From Hyphomonas chukchiensis (GTDB taxonomy: Bacteria > Pseudomonadota > Alphaproteobacteria > Caulobacterales > Hyphomonadaceae), in NCBI RefSeq assembly GCF_000682695.1, contig NZ_AWFG01000010.1:1-64000 (forward strand): DNA of 64,000 nt, in the 5' to 3' direction. Each line of letters starts with the position of its first letter. Position 1 is the stretch's first letter. The notes beneath the pieces were generated by a model, which was not told the DNA's origin, made no database searches, and saw only the letters and a program-made list of their open reading frames with translations. This document shows positions 24,164-32,849 of this stretch, piece by piece. A program made the position numbers and the translations under genes.

Positions 24164-25855
24164 TTAGCGCCGGGCGGCGAGCTGGATGACATTGTCACCC
24201 GCTGGCCCGGTTTCAAGCGGTTCGGGGTCGATCACATCCACAATCACTGCGCCCGGCAGGCTGGCCAGCGCCTCGGCGACGGCCGGATGGGCGGCGGCGG
24301 AGGCAAAGCGCTCCTCGCGGGTGCGGATCTCGGTCTGGCGCACGGTCTCGCCGCCGCCGGAGACGCGCTCGACCACCCAGTCCATGTCGGTTTCGTTCTC
24401 GAGGAATTTCTTCAGCCGGGCCAGCAGGTCTGCGGGGGCGCCGGGCTCCAGCTCGCACTGGAGCAGGCCGGGCGTGATCTTGCCGGGGCGGACGTATTTC
24501 TCGAGTTCGACCTGAAGGTTCACTTCGCGCAGTTCGTCGAGGCAGGCGATGATATCGGCAAAGCTTGTGATGCCGCCGGGATGGTGCGGCGCCTCAGGGG
24601 GGGCGTCAGACTTTCCCGGCGAATCTGTGCCTCCGCTGGCGAGGAGGCGCGCGGCCTCCTCGGGCGATGGCAGGCTGCAGGCGGCGGTCAGGCGCAGCAG
24701 CACCATGTTCAGCGCCGTCGCCGTGTCGGGCGCGGTCTGCAGATCATTGAAGCCGGAGAGCAGGATTTGCCAGCAGCGCGAGGCCTGCGCCGGTGTCAGC
24801 TTCTGCGCGAGGGCCTGCGTGCGGGCGGCCCAGTCGGCCGGGCCGCCCGGATCGTAGTCGCCGCCCGTGGCCTGCGCGACGGCGACGTCGGCGGCAATGT
24901 CCATCAGGTCCTTCAGGATGACCGAGGGGTCAGCCCCGGCATGGACCTGATCCTTGATCTCGGCGAGGGCGGCCTTGGCGTCGCCATTGATGGCAAAGCT
25001 GAACGCATCGAGCAGGCGGCCCCGGTCGCCGAGGCCGAGCATGTCGCGCACGGCGGGGCCGGTGACCTCGCCGCCATCCATGGTCTGGACGATGGCCTGA
25101 TCGAGAATGGAGAGCGCATCACGCACAGAGCCTTCGGCGGCGCGGGAAATGAGGGCGAGGCCTTCTTCTGACACCTTGGCGCCTTCGCGCTCGGCGATGC
25201 GCTTGAGGTGAGCGGCGAGTTCGACCGAGTCGAGCCGCTTCAGGTCAAACCGCTGGCAGCGCGACAGGACCGTGACCGGCACCTTGCGGATTTCCGTCGT
25301 GGCGAAGATGAATTTCACATGCGGCGGCGGCTCTTCCAGCGTCTTCAGCAGCGCGTTGAACGCGGCGGTCGACAGCATGTGAACTTCGTCGATGATGTAG
25401 ACTTTATAGCGGGCCGAGACGGGGGCGTAGCGGGCGCCGTCCAGCAGGTCGCGCATGTCGGCGACGCCTGTGCGGGAGGCGGCATCGAGTTCCAGCACGT
25501 CCGGGTGGCGGCTGGCCATGATGGCTTCGCAATGATCGCCCGGCGGGTCGAGATGGATGGAGGGCGCGTCGTGGCCCTCGCGTGTGTAGTTGAGGCCGCG
25601 GGCGAGCAGGCGCGCCGTGGTGGTCTTGCCGACGCCGCGCACGCCGGTGAGCATGAAGGCATGGGCGATGCGGCCCGTCTCGAAGGCGTTCGAGAGCGTG
25701 CGCACCATGGCCTCCTGACCGATCAGGTCGGTGAAGAGGCGCGGGCGATATTTACGGGCGAGGACCTGATAGGCCTTGGGCTTCGCGCCAGCCTCTTCCT
25801 CTCCGAACATGGAGAAGGTCTGGTCGTCGCGCTCGGGGGTATCAGATTCGCTCAT
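24164..25855 (-). CDS. dnaX: DNA polymerase III subunits gamma/tau
   Basis: A 563-residue clamp-loader ATPase. After an acidic leader (MSESDTPERDDQTFSMFGEEE), the core begins KAYQVLARKYRPRLFTDLIGQ. Walker A is GVRGVGKTTTARLLARGLN, Walker B is YIIDEVHML, and the sensor and arginine-finger region is TTEIRKVPVTVLSRCQRF. The four zinc-binding cysteines of the enterobacterial protein are reduced to a single Cys in GDHCEAIMASRHPD, as in other alphaproteobacteria. The C-terminal domain carries the tau-specific part. The ATG at 25855 is used; the frame is open for another 220 codons upstream but overlaps the divergent gene at 25995. Confidence 0.96.
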   Translation of the reverse strand: MSESDTPERDDQTFSMFGEEEAGAKPKAYQVLARKYRPRLFTDLIGQEAMVRTLSNAFETGRIAHAFMLTGVRGVGKTTTARLLARGLNYTREGHDAPSIHLDPPGDHCEAIMASRHPDVLELDAASRTGVADMRDLLDGARYAPVSARYKVYIIDEVHMLSTAAFNALLKTLEEPPPHVKFIFATTEIRKVPVTVLSRCQRFDLKRLDSVELAAHLKRIAEREGAKVSEEGLALISRAAEGSVRDALSILDQAIVQTMDGGEVTGPAVRDMLGLGDRGRLLDAFSFAINGDAKAALAEIKDQVHAGADPSVILKDLMDIAADVAVAQATGGDYDPGGPADWAARTQALAQKLTPAQASRCWQILLSGFNDLQTAPDTATALNMVLLRLTAACSLPSPEEAARLLASGGTDSPGKSDAPPEAPHHPGGITSFADIIACLDELREVNLQVELEKYVRPGKITPGLLQCELEPGAPADLLARLKKFLENETDMDWVVERVSGGGETVRQTEIRTREERFASAAAHPAVAEALASLPGAVIVDVIDPEPLETGPAGDNVIQLAARR

Positions 25856-25994
25856 CGCGGGGACATTAGCGGCTTCGCAGGCGCGGGGGCAATGGGGAGT
25901 CTCCCGCCACCTGCCATGAGACTGCGGCACTACCTCTCGAATTCGTAACTCAAGCTGTGATTGGCTTGCTGCTATGCCTGCAATCATGGGTGGG

Positions 25995-26756
25995 ATGAAA
26001 CATGCGCAGAGGCTGGCGAAGGCCATGGCAGGGTCGCGCTGGGCGAGAGCCTTGCTGTCGGTCGGGTTGCATGCGCTGGTGCTGGGCGCCGTGCTGCTGG
26101 TCAATCCGTGGCGCCCGCGCCCGCCGGTTGCGACTGCACCGCTGATTGTCGACCTGATCGTCGAGCCGCCTCCCGAGACACCCCCGCCGCCAGCCCCTGC
26201 CCCGCCCGCGCCCGTCGAGACAGTCCCTGCCCGCCGCGCCCTGCCGAAGCTGGAGACACAGGCGACGCGCGCACCGCCTGCCGCCGCGCCTGACGATGCG
26301 CCGGGCGAGACGCTGATCCTGCCGGAGGAGAGCGCCCCCGGCACACAGGAAACGGGCAATGTGCCCGAGGGGCCGGGCGTGGACCCTGCCGTGCAGACAG
26401 CTTTGGCGATGATGTTTTGCGGGCGCATGAGCCCGGAGGAACGCGAGGCCGCAGACTGCCCGCCGGAGCCCAAGCCTGATCCGTTTGACCGGGAGCCCTG
26501 GTTCAGGCTGGCCACGCCGGAAGAGAAACGCCTGCAGGCGCTGTATAGCGAAAAACTGGCGCGGACAGGTGGCTATGACAATCTGCTGGAATGGTATGTC
26601 GAACATGACAAGCCCATTCCCAAGGTCCTGCCGGGCGGGATCGACAATTCGATCTTCGTCGACCGCAAGAGCGAGGCGGATATCCAGCATGACCGTTTGA
26701 TGCGCGGCGGCACGATGGAGTGGGAAGACGATATCCGCCGGGCGCACGGCCAGTAG
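25995..26756 (+). CDS. TonB-like proline-rich membrane-anchored protein
   Basis: A 253-residue protein with one N-terminal membrane segment (ALLSVGLHALVLGAVLLV) and then a Pro-rich periplasmic stretch (VEPPPETPPPPAPAPPAPVE), the layout of TonB/TolA-type proteins. The C-terminal domain is not the usual TonB fold: it contains MSPEEREAADCPPEPKPDPFDREPWFRL and GGYDNLLEWYVEHDKPIPKVLPGGID, which I do not recognise. It is divergent from dnaX, and the 139-base gap contains both starts. Function unknown; an envelope-spanning role is plausible. Confidence 0.7.
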   Translation: MKHAQRLAKAMAGSRWARALLSVGLHALVLGAVLLVNPWRPRPPVATAPLIVDLIVEPPPETPPPPAPAPPAPVETVPARRALPKLETQATRAPPAAAPDDAPGETLILPEESAPGTQETGNVPEGPGVDPAVQTALAMMFCGRMSPEEREAADCPPEPKPDPFDREPWFRLATPEEKRLQALYSEKLARTGGYDNLLEWYVEHDKPIPKVLPGGIDNSIFVDRKSEADIQHDRLMRGGTMEWEDDIRRAHGQ

Positions 26757-26849
26757 GCGCCCGCTGAAGACCGGGCGACCGGCGCAAGGCAAACACGGTC
26801 AAATCGCAGGTTTGACCATTTCACACCGACCCATAAAGTGTGGAGCATA

Positions 26850-27356
26850 ATGCCGCGTATCGGTCTGCTTTTCATGATGGTCTTCCTGTCGGCGTGCGCA
26901 AAACAGCCGCCGCCGGTGGATGACGCCCTGTGCCAGGACGCTCCCGCCATAAAGAAAGCGATAAAGAGCGACCAATTGAATTATGCCCCCGATCACGTTC
27001 TGAACCCTGCCCTAAACGCCCGCGAGCCATCCCTCCTCGATCCCATCAAGATACGGCCGTGTGATGTGGTGGCGCTGGATATCCAGACGTGGGGCGAGCA
27101 CCCTAACGGAAGACTGTTTCATAACTCTTTTGACAAATTCGACGGTGAGGGACGTCTTGAGTTTGTATCCGAGACCTGGGAGCGCAGCTTTGTTCGAAAC
27201 ACGGACGACGACAGCTACCATGTTGCGGTGCAGACTCGAAAATTTTACCTCGTCACCTCGGCCAAGCCTGTGACATGGCAAATATACTATTCACATGAAT
27301 CAGACACCGTCTGGATGGCCCCGGACCTTCTGATGTCCGTTCAACTTGGGCCCTAG
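26850..27356 (+). CDS. Putative lipoprotein of unknown function
   Basis: A 168-residue exported protein with a lipobox LSAC after a short signal sequence (MPRIGLLFMMVFLSAC). The mature part is mixed, with ALDIQTWGEHPNGRLFHNSFDKFDGEGRLEF and a C-terminal WQIYYSHESDTVWMAPDLLMSV. GGAG precedes the ATG at 26850. Its base composition is visibly less GC-rich than its neighbours, a weak hint of separate origin. Its stop codon overlaps that of the phosphatase on the other strand (CTAG at 27353-27356). Confidence 0.7.
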   Translation: MPRIGLLFMMVFLSACAKQPPPVDDALCQDAPAIKKAIKSDQLNYAPDHVLNPALNAREPSLLDPIKIRPCDVVALDIQTWGEHPNGRLFHNSFDKFDGEGRLEFVSETWERSFVRNTDDDSYHVAVQTRKFYLVTSAKPVTWQIYYSHESDTVWMAPDLLMSVQLGP

Positions 27357-28132
27357 CGCTCGATCAACCGGTCGCGAATCGCCTGCTGCATGGCGTCGTC
27401 GACGCCGAGATGGTCGGTCAGGTAGGCGTCGATGGAGCCGGATTCGGCGTTCATCGTGGCGAAGGCGGTTTCGAGATAGCGCAGGCGCACGCCGAGGAAG
27501 GGCCGGTAGACTTCCGTGTCATGGTGCTTGCCCAGCATGTCGTTGAAATACTTCGCGGCGTCCGGGAGGAAGAGCGAAACATTCACCGCCTTGTTGGTCA
27601 GCTCGTAATCCTCGCGAATGTCGGCCTCGCTGACGCCCAGGACATGATGCGTGAGGGCGCAGAGGATGCCGGTGCGGTCCTTGCCGGCGGCGCAATTGAC
27701 GAGGCCCGCCTGATCGCCGTCCAGGGCGGCCAGTTGGCGGAACCAGTCACCAAACATCTCGGTATGGTGGGCCTTGTAGGGGGCCATCTGGTAATAGGTG
27801 TTCATCCAGCCATCGGCGGCCTCGGCATTGACCTCGACTTCCTGCAGGAAGCGGGTGTGCGGGGCCTCGGTCTCACGTCCGCCATCATGGGTGATCGTGG
27901 TGGGAGCCGACCAGCGGCCGGGCTGTTTCTCGCGCTCGTCAGGGCGGCGCAGATCTGCCTGCAGGGCGATGCCGAGCGCTTCGATTGCTGCGATATCGGC
28001 TGGGGAAGCCTCGCCATAATGGCCGGAGCGGAACAGGAGGCCGGGCTTCACCGCACCCCCGTAGCGGGAGGCGTAGCCGCCGAAATCACGGAAATTGCGG
28101 ACGCCTTCGAGCGGGTAGATGCGGGTTTTCAT
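27353..28132 (-). CDS. Tyrosine-protein phosphatase (IphP/DSP-like)
   Basis: A 259-residue cysteine phosphatase. The family's N-terminal YPLEGVRNFRDFGGYASRYGGAVKPGLLFRSG is present, with LQADLRRPDER further on and the catalytic P loop VNCAAGKDRTG (Cys-x5-Arg). No signal peptide is seen, so it is cytoplasmic. Such enzymes act on phosphotyrosine or phosphoinositide-like substrates; the target here is unknown. It overlaps the stop of the convergent lipoprotein gene by four bases. Confidence 0.92.
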   Translation of the reverse strand: MKTRIYPLEGVRNFRDFGGYASRYGGAVKPGLLFRSGHYGEASPADIAAIEALGIALQADLRRPDEREKQPGRWSAPTTITHDGGRETEAPHTRFLQEVEVNAEAADGWMNTYYQMAPYKAHHTEMFGDWFRQLAALDGDQAGLVNCAAGKDRTGILCALTHHVLGVSEADIREDYELTNKAVNVSLFLPDAAKYFNDMLGKHHDTEVYRPFLGVRLRYLETAFATMNAESGSIDAYLTDHLGVDDAMQQAIRDRLIER

Positions 28133-28199
28133 GCCTTACCAGCTAGCGCGCGATCTTTCCCCCGTCCAGACAGGACCTTGCGTCAGCTGTGAATGGCCG

Positions 28200-28224
28200 G
28201 GAACCAAGTCCGTTCTTCCGCGTA
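28200..28224 (+). promoter_or_regulatory. EcfG-like promoter upstream of the SYLF gene
   Basis: GGAAC (28200-28204), a 16-base spacer and CGTA (28221-28224) differ from the EcfG consensus only in the last base of CGTT. It lies 43 bases before the start codon. Confidence 0.5.
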
Positions 28225-28266
28225 GTGAGGGCCTACGGCATGTGTGCCGACAAAGGAGATACCTCT

Positions 28267-28833
28267 ATGTCAAAATTCCGTTCTGCCCTACTCGCTGCCT
28301 GCCTCGTGGTTGGCGCGCCCGTCCTGACGACTGCGTGCACAAGCATGCCGGACGAAGTCAGCCGCGCTGATATCGATTCCCAGAGCACGCAGGCCCTGAA
28401 CCGCCTGACCGCTGACAACTCGGCCGCAAAAGCGATCGCCTCGAAGGCGCGCGCGGTGTTGATCTTCCCGTCGATCGTCAAGGCCGGTCTCGGTGTTGGC
28501 GGCGCTTATGGTGAAGGCGAAATGCGCAAGGGCGGCGCCGTCCAGGACTATTACAGCACGTTCACCGGCTCGTGGGGCCTTCAGGCTGGCGCGCAGCAAT
28601 ATGGCTATGCCGTGTTCCTGATGAATGATGATGCCGTGAAATATGTTGAGGATTCCGATGGCTGGGAAATCGGCGTCGGCCCAACGGTCGTGCTGGTCAA
28701 TGCCGGCGTTGCCGAGAACCTTTCGACCTCGACCCTTCAGGAAGACGCCTACGCGTTCATCTTCGACCAGAAGGGCCTGATGGCCGGCCTGAGCATCGAA
28801 GGTACGAAAATCACGAAGCTTGATGCCAAATAG
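28267..28833 (+). CDS. SYLF-domain (Ysc84-like) lipoprotein
   Basis: A 188-residue lipid-binding-type protein. A signal peptide ends in the lipobox TTAC, giving an envelope lipoprotein. The SYLF domain shows AKAIASKARAVLIFPSIVKAGLGVGGAYGEGEM, then GSWGLQAGAQQYGYAVFLMN and a C-terminal DAYAFIFDQKGLMAGLSIEGTKIT. In eukaryotes this domain binds phosphoinositides; its bacterial role is unclear. AAGGAG precedes the ATG at 28267. An EcfG-like promoter upstream and a terminator downstream make it a single-gene unit. Confidence 0.9.
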   Translation: MSKFRSALLAACLVVGAPVLTTACTSMPDEVSRADIDSQSTQALNRLTADNSAAKAIASKARAVLIFPSIVKAGLGVGGAYGEGEMRKGGAVQDYYSTFTGSWGLQAGAQQYGYAVFLMNDDAVKYVEDSDGWEIGVGPTVVLVNAGVAENLSTSTLQEDAYAFIFDQKGLMAGLSIEGTKITKLDAK

Positions 28834-28857
28834 GCTTTGGGCTTTTGAACTGAATGG

Positions 28858-28884
28858 CGGGCGCTCCTTCGGGGGCGCCCGTTT
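28858..28884 (+). terminator. Terminator hairpin, copy 1 of a duplicated element
   Basis: CGGGCGCTCC and GGGGGCGCCCG pair around a short loop and are followed by TTTC. The 36 bases at 28849-28884 recur at 29849-29884 with a single difference. Confidence 0.75.
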
Positions 28885-28967
28885 CGATTCCGGGTTGTCT
28901 CCGGGAAATTTTCGTCTGAAACTTTGCCCTGTGGAAACGGGACGGAGACGGAAAAGGGGGGACCGAA

Positions 28968-29840
28968 ATGCCCGAATGGATTCTTCGCTGGATGGCCATC
29001 GGCCTTTTGGCGCTCATCACGTTCATATTCATCGTGCTGGGAGCAGCTGTACTCAGCGGCCTGACCAATGACCTGTTCCATGGCTTCCTGGAACTGACCT
29101 GGCCCGACAGGCGCGTGGCGGCCATGGCCTCGTTCGAACCGGATTCGCGCGAGCAGATTTCCTTCTCCATCCTGAATTATGGCATCACGGCGCTCGGCAC
29201 GGCCTGGGTCGCGTCCTTTGCCTATCTCGTCGTGATGCGGAACCAGCAGAAGCAGACCGAGCAGCAACTCTCCATGGCGCGCCTGCAGCTGACGACGGAC
29301 CTTGACGAGCAGATCCTCCAGGTACTGGAATCCGAAGGCGTCGTGGATTTCACCACTGACGGCAAGCCGACACGCGTGCGCCTGATCAGCGTGATGGACC
29401 GCAACACGCAATGGCGCACCGGATCGGACCGTGACTGGAAATACCGGGAGGGTGAACGCACGGTTGCCTTTGTCGACACCTCCACCGTGGTCAGCCAGAA
29501 GGCCGAGGTGAGCGTCTCGGCCCTGCAGCGCTATCTCGGCTGGATTCGGCGCATCATGCGGGCCATCGAGACGGGCGTGCTGCACGACCGCGACGTGCTG
29601 CTGTTCTGGCGATGGGTCGTGATCGGCTGCTACAAGGGACGATACCCCTTCATGCGCGACATCTTCTTCAAGGACGACCTGGATGATTTCGTGGCGCTGG
29701 TCGACCGGATCATCGTGACCGGCGCCCGGGAAGGCAGCGGCCGCGACTTTGTCGCCTACCTGCAGACTCTCGGCGAACCGGCGCTGATCGCCCTGCTGTC
29801 GGACGAGGCGAAGGCGATTGTGACGCCAGATGGGCCTTAG
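28968..29840 (+). CDS. Membrane protein of unknown function
   Basis: A 290-residue inner-membrane protein. Residues 9-31 form a first membrane segment and about 69-90 a second (YGITALGTAWVASFAYLVVM), separated by a loop with TWPDRRVAAMASF. The C-terminal two thirds are cytoplasmic and helical (EQQLSMARLQLTTDLDEQILQVLE, then RYLGWIRRIMRAIETGVLHDRDVLLFWRWVVIG). No known motif was recognised. A GGGGGGA tract precedes the ATG. Near-identical terminators flank the gene on both sides. Confidence 0.75.
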   Translation: MPEWILRWMAIGLLALITFIFIVLGAAVLSGLTNDLFHGFLELTWPDRRVAAMASFEPDSREQISFSILNYGITALGTAWVASFAYLVVMRNQQKQTEQQLSMARLQLTTDLDEQILQVLESEGVVDFTTDGKPTRVRLISVMDRNTQWRTGSDRDWKYREGERTVAFVDTSTVVSQKAEVSVSALQRYLGWIRRIMRAIETGVLHDRDVLLFWRWVVIGCYKGRYPFMRDIFFKDDLDDFVALVDRIIVTGAREGSGRDFVAYLQTLGEPALIALLSDEAKAIVTPDGP

Positions 29841-29857
29841 GTTTCCGGACTGAATGA

Positions 29858-29890
29858 CGGGCGCTCCTTCGGGGGCGCCCGTTTTCTTTT
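29858..29890 (+). terminator. Terminator hairpin, copy 2 of a duplicated element
   Basis: The same stem as at 28858, here followed by the better U-tract TTTTCTTTT. It should end the gene at 28968-29840. Confidence 0.85.
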
Positions 29891-29921
29891 GGGCGCGTGA
29901 AATAGCGTCACATGCCGACAA

Positions 29922-30590
29922 TCAGACTGACTGCACACGCGATACGTGGGTGGCTTCCAGGTAAATGGCCGCTCCCAAATATGTCGTTATGACCTGAGCA
30001 AATACTCCGACAATTGAGAGTATGACCAGGGTGCTCACTCCCAGTGACAAGCCTTGATCCGCAAGCAGTATCAAGCCTGCAAAGACCATGACGGGCACCG
30101 TCACGACAAGGTAACAAGCCGCAACTCTCCAGAACCGCGGCAGGACCAATCGGGCGCCCTCAATCAGTGCCCCCATGATGCCTGTGTCCTCCCGAAAGAG
30201 GACAGACGGTGCGCAGCTGACCAGGATTGCCAGTGCTATACCGGGAAGGACCATAAGTTTGAGCCCGAGATGAAGCAGCACGAAGGTTATAAAGAGCACG
30301 ACAACGAACTGGACATAAAGCAACCGGCCAGCCTTCAAGGCATTTGATAAAGTTGGCTGATTGGTTGAAAGCGCAGCCGCCGTAAATGCGGCAACGAAAA
30401 ATGGCCCGACAAGTTGATTTAATCCGACAAAGCCTTGCACTTCAGACGGAATGTATTCTGACAGCATAGAGGCGATGGCGGCCACCACGGCCCAGATCAC
30501 TCCTAGCTGGAGGATCAGGACGAGGTCCCGGGCGAGCAGCCAACGCAACCCCTTCAGCGCCCGCGCTATGTCAAAAGCCTCCCCGCCCAT
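29922..30590 (-). CDS. Polytopic membrane protein of unknown function
   Basis: A 222-residue integral membrane protein with about six hydrophobic segments (for example LILQLGVIWAVVAAIASML, FVVVLFITFVLLHLGL, ACYLVVTVPVMVFAGLILLA). The organisation and the helix containing PRFWRVAACYLV resemble DUF975 or glycerophosphodiesterase-type membrane domains, but the match is weak. It is the gene downstream of amn on the same strand, six bases after it. Its codon use looks less GC-rich than that of amn. Confidence 0.7.
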   Translation of the reverse strand: MGGEAFDIARALKGLRWLLARDLVLILQLGVIWAVVAAIASMLSEYIPSEVQGFVGLNQLVGPFFVAAFTAAALSTNQPTLSNALKAGRLLYVQFVVVLFITFVLLHLGLKLMVLPGIALAILVSCAPSVLFREDTGIMGALIEGARLVLPRFWRVAACYLVVTVPVMVFAGLILLADQGLSLGVSTLVILSIVGVFAQVITTYLGAAIYLEATHVSRVQSV

Positions 30591-30595
30591 CGTTC

Positions 30596-32047
30596 CTACC
30601 GGAACGGCGGTTCGTCGAAGGCGCGGAGTTTGCGCGAGTGCAGCTTGGCGCCCTTGTCGGCGGCGAGCATTTCGAGGGTTTCGATACCGATGCGGATGTG
30701 TTCGCCGATGGCGCGTTCGTAGAAGCGGTTGGCTGCGCCGGGGAGCTTGATCTCGCCGTGGAGCGGCTTGTCGGAGACGCAGAGCAGCACGCCATAGGGC
30801 ACGCGGAGGCGATAGCCGTTGGCGGCGATGGTGGCGCTTTCCATGTCGATGGCGATGGCGCGGGACTTGTTGAAGCGCCGGGCGCTGGCGGTGAAGCGCA
30901 GTTCCCAGTTGCGGTCATCGGTGGTGACAACCGTGCCGGTGCGCAGGCGCCGCTTCAGGGCATCGCCGGTTTCGCCGGTGACGCGGGCAGCCGCTTCCTG
31001 CAGGGCGACCTGGACTTCGGCGAGGGCCGGGACCGGGATTTCCGGTGGCAGGACGGAATCGAGGACATGGTCTTCGCGCAGGTAGGCGTGGGCAAGCACA
31101 TAGTCGCCGATGGACTGGCTGTGACGCAGGCCGCCGCAATGGCCGACCATGAGCCAGACCTGCGGACGCAGGACCGCGAGATGATCCGTGATCGTCTTGG
31201 CGTTCGACGGGCCGACGCCGATATTGACCAGCGTGATCCCTGCCCCGTTGGGCGCGCGCAGGTGATAGGCCGGCATCTGGAAACGGCGCCATGGGGCGGC
31301 GTCGATGTCAGCGCGCGAGGCTTCGGTGACGTCGGAGACTTCCAGCCCGCCGGGGACGGAGAGCGAGGTATAGTGGCTGTCGGTGCCGATCTGGGTCAGC
31401 GCCCAGTCGCAGAAGGCGTCGACATAGCGGTGATAGTTCGTGAAGAGAACATAGTGCTGGAAATGCTCGACCGGCGTACCGGTATAGTGCTGGAGCCGCT
31501 TCAGCGAGAGGTCCACTCGCGGGCCGTCGAACAGGGCGAGCGGGTGGGTCTCGTAGGGCTCGTAGAGTTCGCCATCGGCCACTTCGTCGCCAATGTCCGC
31601 CAGTTGCGGGCTGGGGAACCAGCGGGCGAGTTCGGCGGGCGAGATTTCCTCAAGGCCTTCGGCCTGGCCCTGTTCCCAGACATAGGCATAGGGAATTTCC
31701 TGCGACGAGCGCTCGACGACGACCTCGATGTCATAGTCGCGCATCAAAGGCGTCAGCTGTTCGATCAGGTAGGGACGGAAGAAATCCGGCCGGGTGAAGC
31801 TGGAAATATAGATGCCGGCTTCGGACATCTTGCCGAAGGCGCGGGAGATGGGCGGCGGCGGGCCGTCGGGATCATAGGTGAGCCGGATCTGCGGATAGCA
31901 GAAGGCGCCGCTGTCGCGCAGATTGGTGTCGGGCGGCGTGCCCTTGTGGAGGTAAAGGTCGAGCGCGCCGGAAAGGGCCTCGACGGCTTCGCTGTAAAGC
32001 TTGTCCAGCGCGTCAACGACCGCTGCAGGTGTGGTGAGTTTCGTCAT
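30596..32047 (-). CDS. amn: AMP nucleosidase
   Basis: A 483-residue purine-salvage enzyme that hydrolyses AMP to adenine and ribose 5-phosphate. The N-terminal domain has LDKLYSEAVEALSGALDLYL and FCYPQIRLTYDPDGPPPPISRAFGKMSEAGIY, an Amn hallmark. The C-terminal nucleoside phosphorylase-like domain has INIGVGPSNAKTITDHLAVLRPQ, WLMVGHCGGLRHSQ and AIDMESATIAANGYRLRVPYG. Length agrees with E. coli Amn. The start at 32047 is the ATG at the family N terminus. The following membrane-protein gene is very close and may be co-transcribed. Confidence 0.95.
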   Translation of the reverse strand: MTKLTTPAAVVDALDKLYSEAVEALSGALDLYLHKGTPPDTNLRDSGAFCYPQIRLTYDPDGPPPPISRAFGKMSEAGIYISSFTRPDFFRPYLIEQLTPLMRDYDIEVVVERSSQEIPYAYVWEQGQAEGLEEISPAELARWFPSPQLADIGDEVADGELYEPYETHPLALFDGPRVDLSLKRLQHYTGTPVEHFQHYVLFTNYHRYVDAFCDWALTQIGTDSHYTSLSVPGGLEVSDVTEASRADIDAAPWRRFQMPAYHLRAPNGAGITLVNIGVGPSNAKTITDHLAVLRPQVWLMVGHCGGLRHSQSIGDYVLAHAYLREDHVLDSVLPPEIPVPALAEVQVALQEAAARVTGETGDALKRRLRTGTVVTTDDRNWELRFTASARRFNKSRAIAIDMESATIAANGYRLRVPYGVLLCVSDKPLHGEIKLPGAANRFYERAIGEHIRIGIETLEMLAADKGAKLHSRKLRAFDEPPFR

Positions 32048-32192
32048 AGGCCCAGATGCCGGAAATGGACTGAGTCGTCAATTGCTGCTGCCAGCGAAGG
32101 CGATATCGCATGGCGCACTTCCCTCAGGAGTTGAGAGGGCTTGGCGCGCGCAAAAATCGGAATAGTTTCAGTCGCAACCTTGGGAGGGGATA

Positions 32193-32837
32193 ATGCGTGC
32201 ACGCCTGTTTGACGGCGCCGTGGCCCTGTCGGCCGCAGCGGGGGCCGGGCTGGAAATGATCCTGTCACTGGCTCCGCCCAATCCGCACGGGCTGGCGGGC
32301 ACGGTGATCGAGTATTTCAGCTATTTTACGCTGGATACGAATGTGCTGGTCGCTGTGGCCATGGGCTGGAGCGCGCTGGCGCCGGAGAGCGGGCCGGGAA
32401 AATTCTTTTCGAAACCCGGCCTGCGGGCCGCCATCACGCTCTACATCCTGCTGGTGGCGCTGGTGTATCACTTCATGCTGCGCGAGCTGTGGACGCCCCA
32501 TGGCTGGGAGAAGATCTCCAATTTCATCCTCCATTATGTGACGCCAGTCATGATGCTGAGCAACTGGCTGCTGATTTCGCGCAAGGACGGGCTGCGGCTG
32601 TCACAGGTTCCGGCCTGGATGGCGTTCCCGGCCGTCTATGCCACGCTGGTGCTGCTGCGCGGGCAACTGACCGGCATGTATCCCTATGGCTTCCTAAATG
32701 TCGCCGAGATCGGGTGGCGTGCTTCGCTGACCCATATTGTCGAACTGATCCTGGCCATGGGGCTGGCGGGATGCGTGATGGTCGTGGCGGCGCGCAGGCT
32801 GCCGCAAGCCCCGTTAAGCGTGATGCCCGCCAAATAG
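32193..32837 (+). CDS. Pr6Pr-type integral membrane protein
   Basis: A 214-residue six-helix membrane protein of the Pr6Pr (FAR-17a/AIG1-like) type. The hallmark LDTNVLVAVAMGW, the helix LYILLVALVYHFMLRELW, the loop HYVTPVMMLSNWLL and YPYGFLNV are all in family order. Function in bacteria is unknown. GGGAGGGG precedes the ATG. It is divergent from amn. Confidence 0.8.
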   Translation: MRARLFDGAVALSAAAGAGLEMILSLAPPNPHGLAGTVIEYFSYFTLDTNVLVAVAMGWSALAPESGPGKFFSKPGLRAAITLYILLVALVYHFMLRELWTPHGWEKISNFILHYVTPVMMLSNWLLISRKDGLRLSQVPAWMAFPAVYATLVLLRGQLTGMYPYGFLNVAEIGWRASLTHIVELILAMGLAGCVMVVAARRLPQAPLSVMPAK

Positions 32838-32849
32838 GCGCCCTGTCGA

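Noticed and set aside
25856-26515. Upstream extension of the dnaX frame
   Set aside because: It overlaps the divergent TonB-like gene antisense and is low-complexity Ser/Gly sequence.
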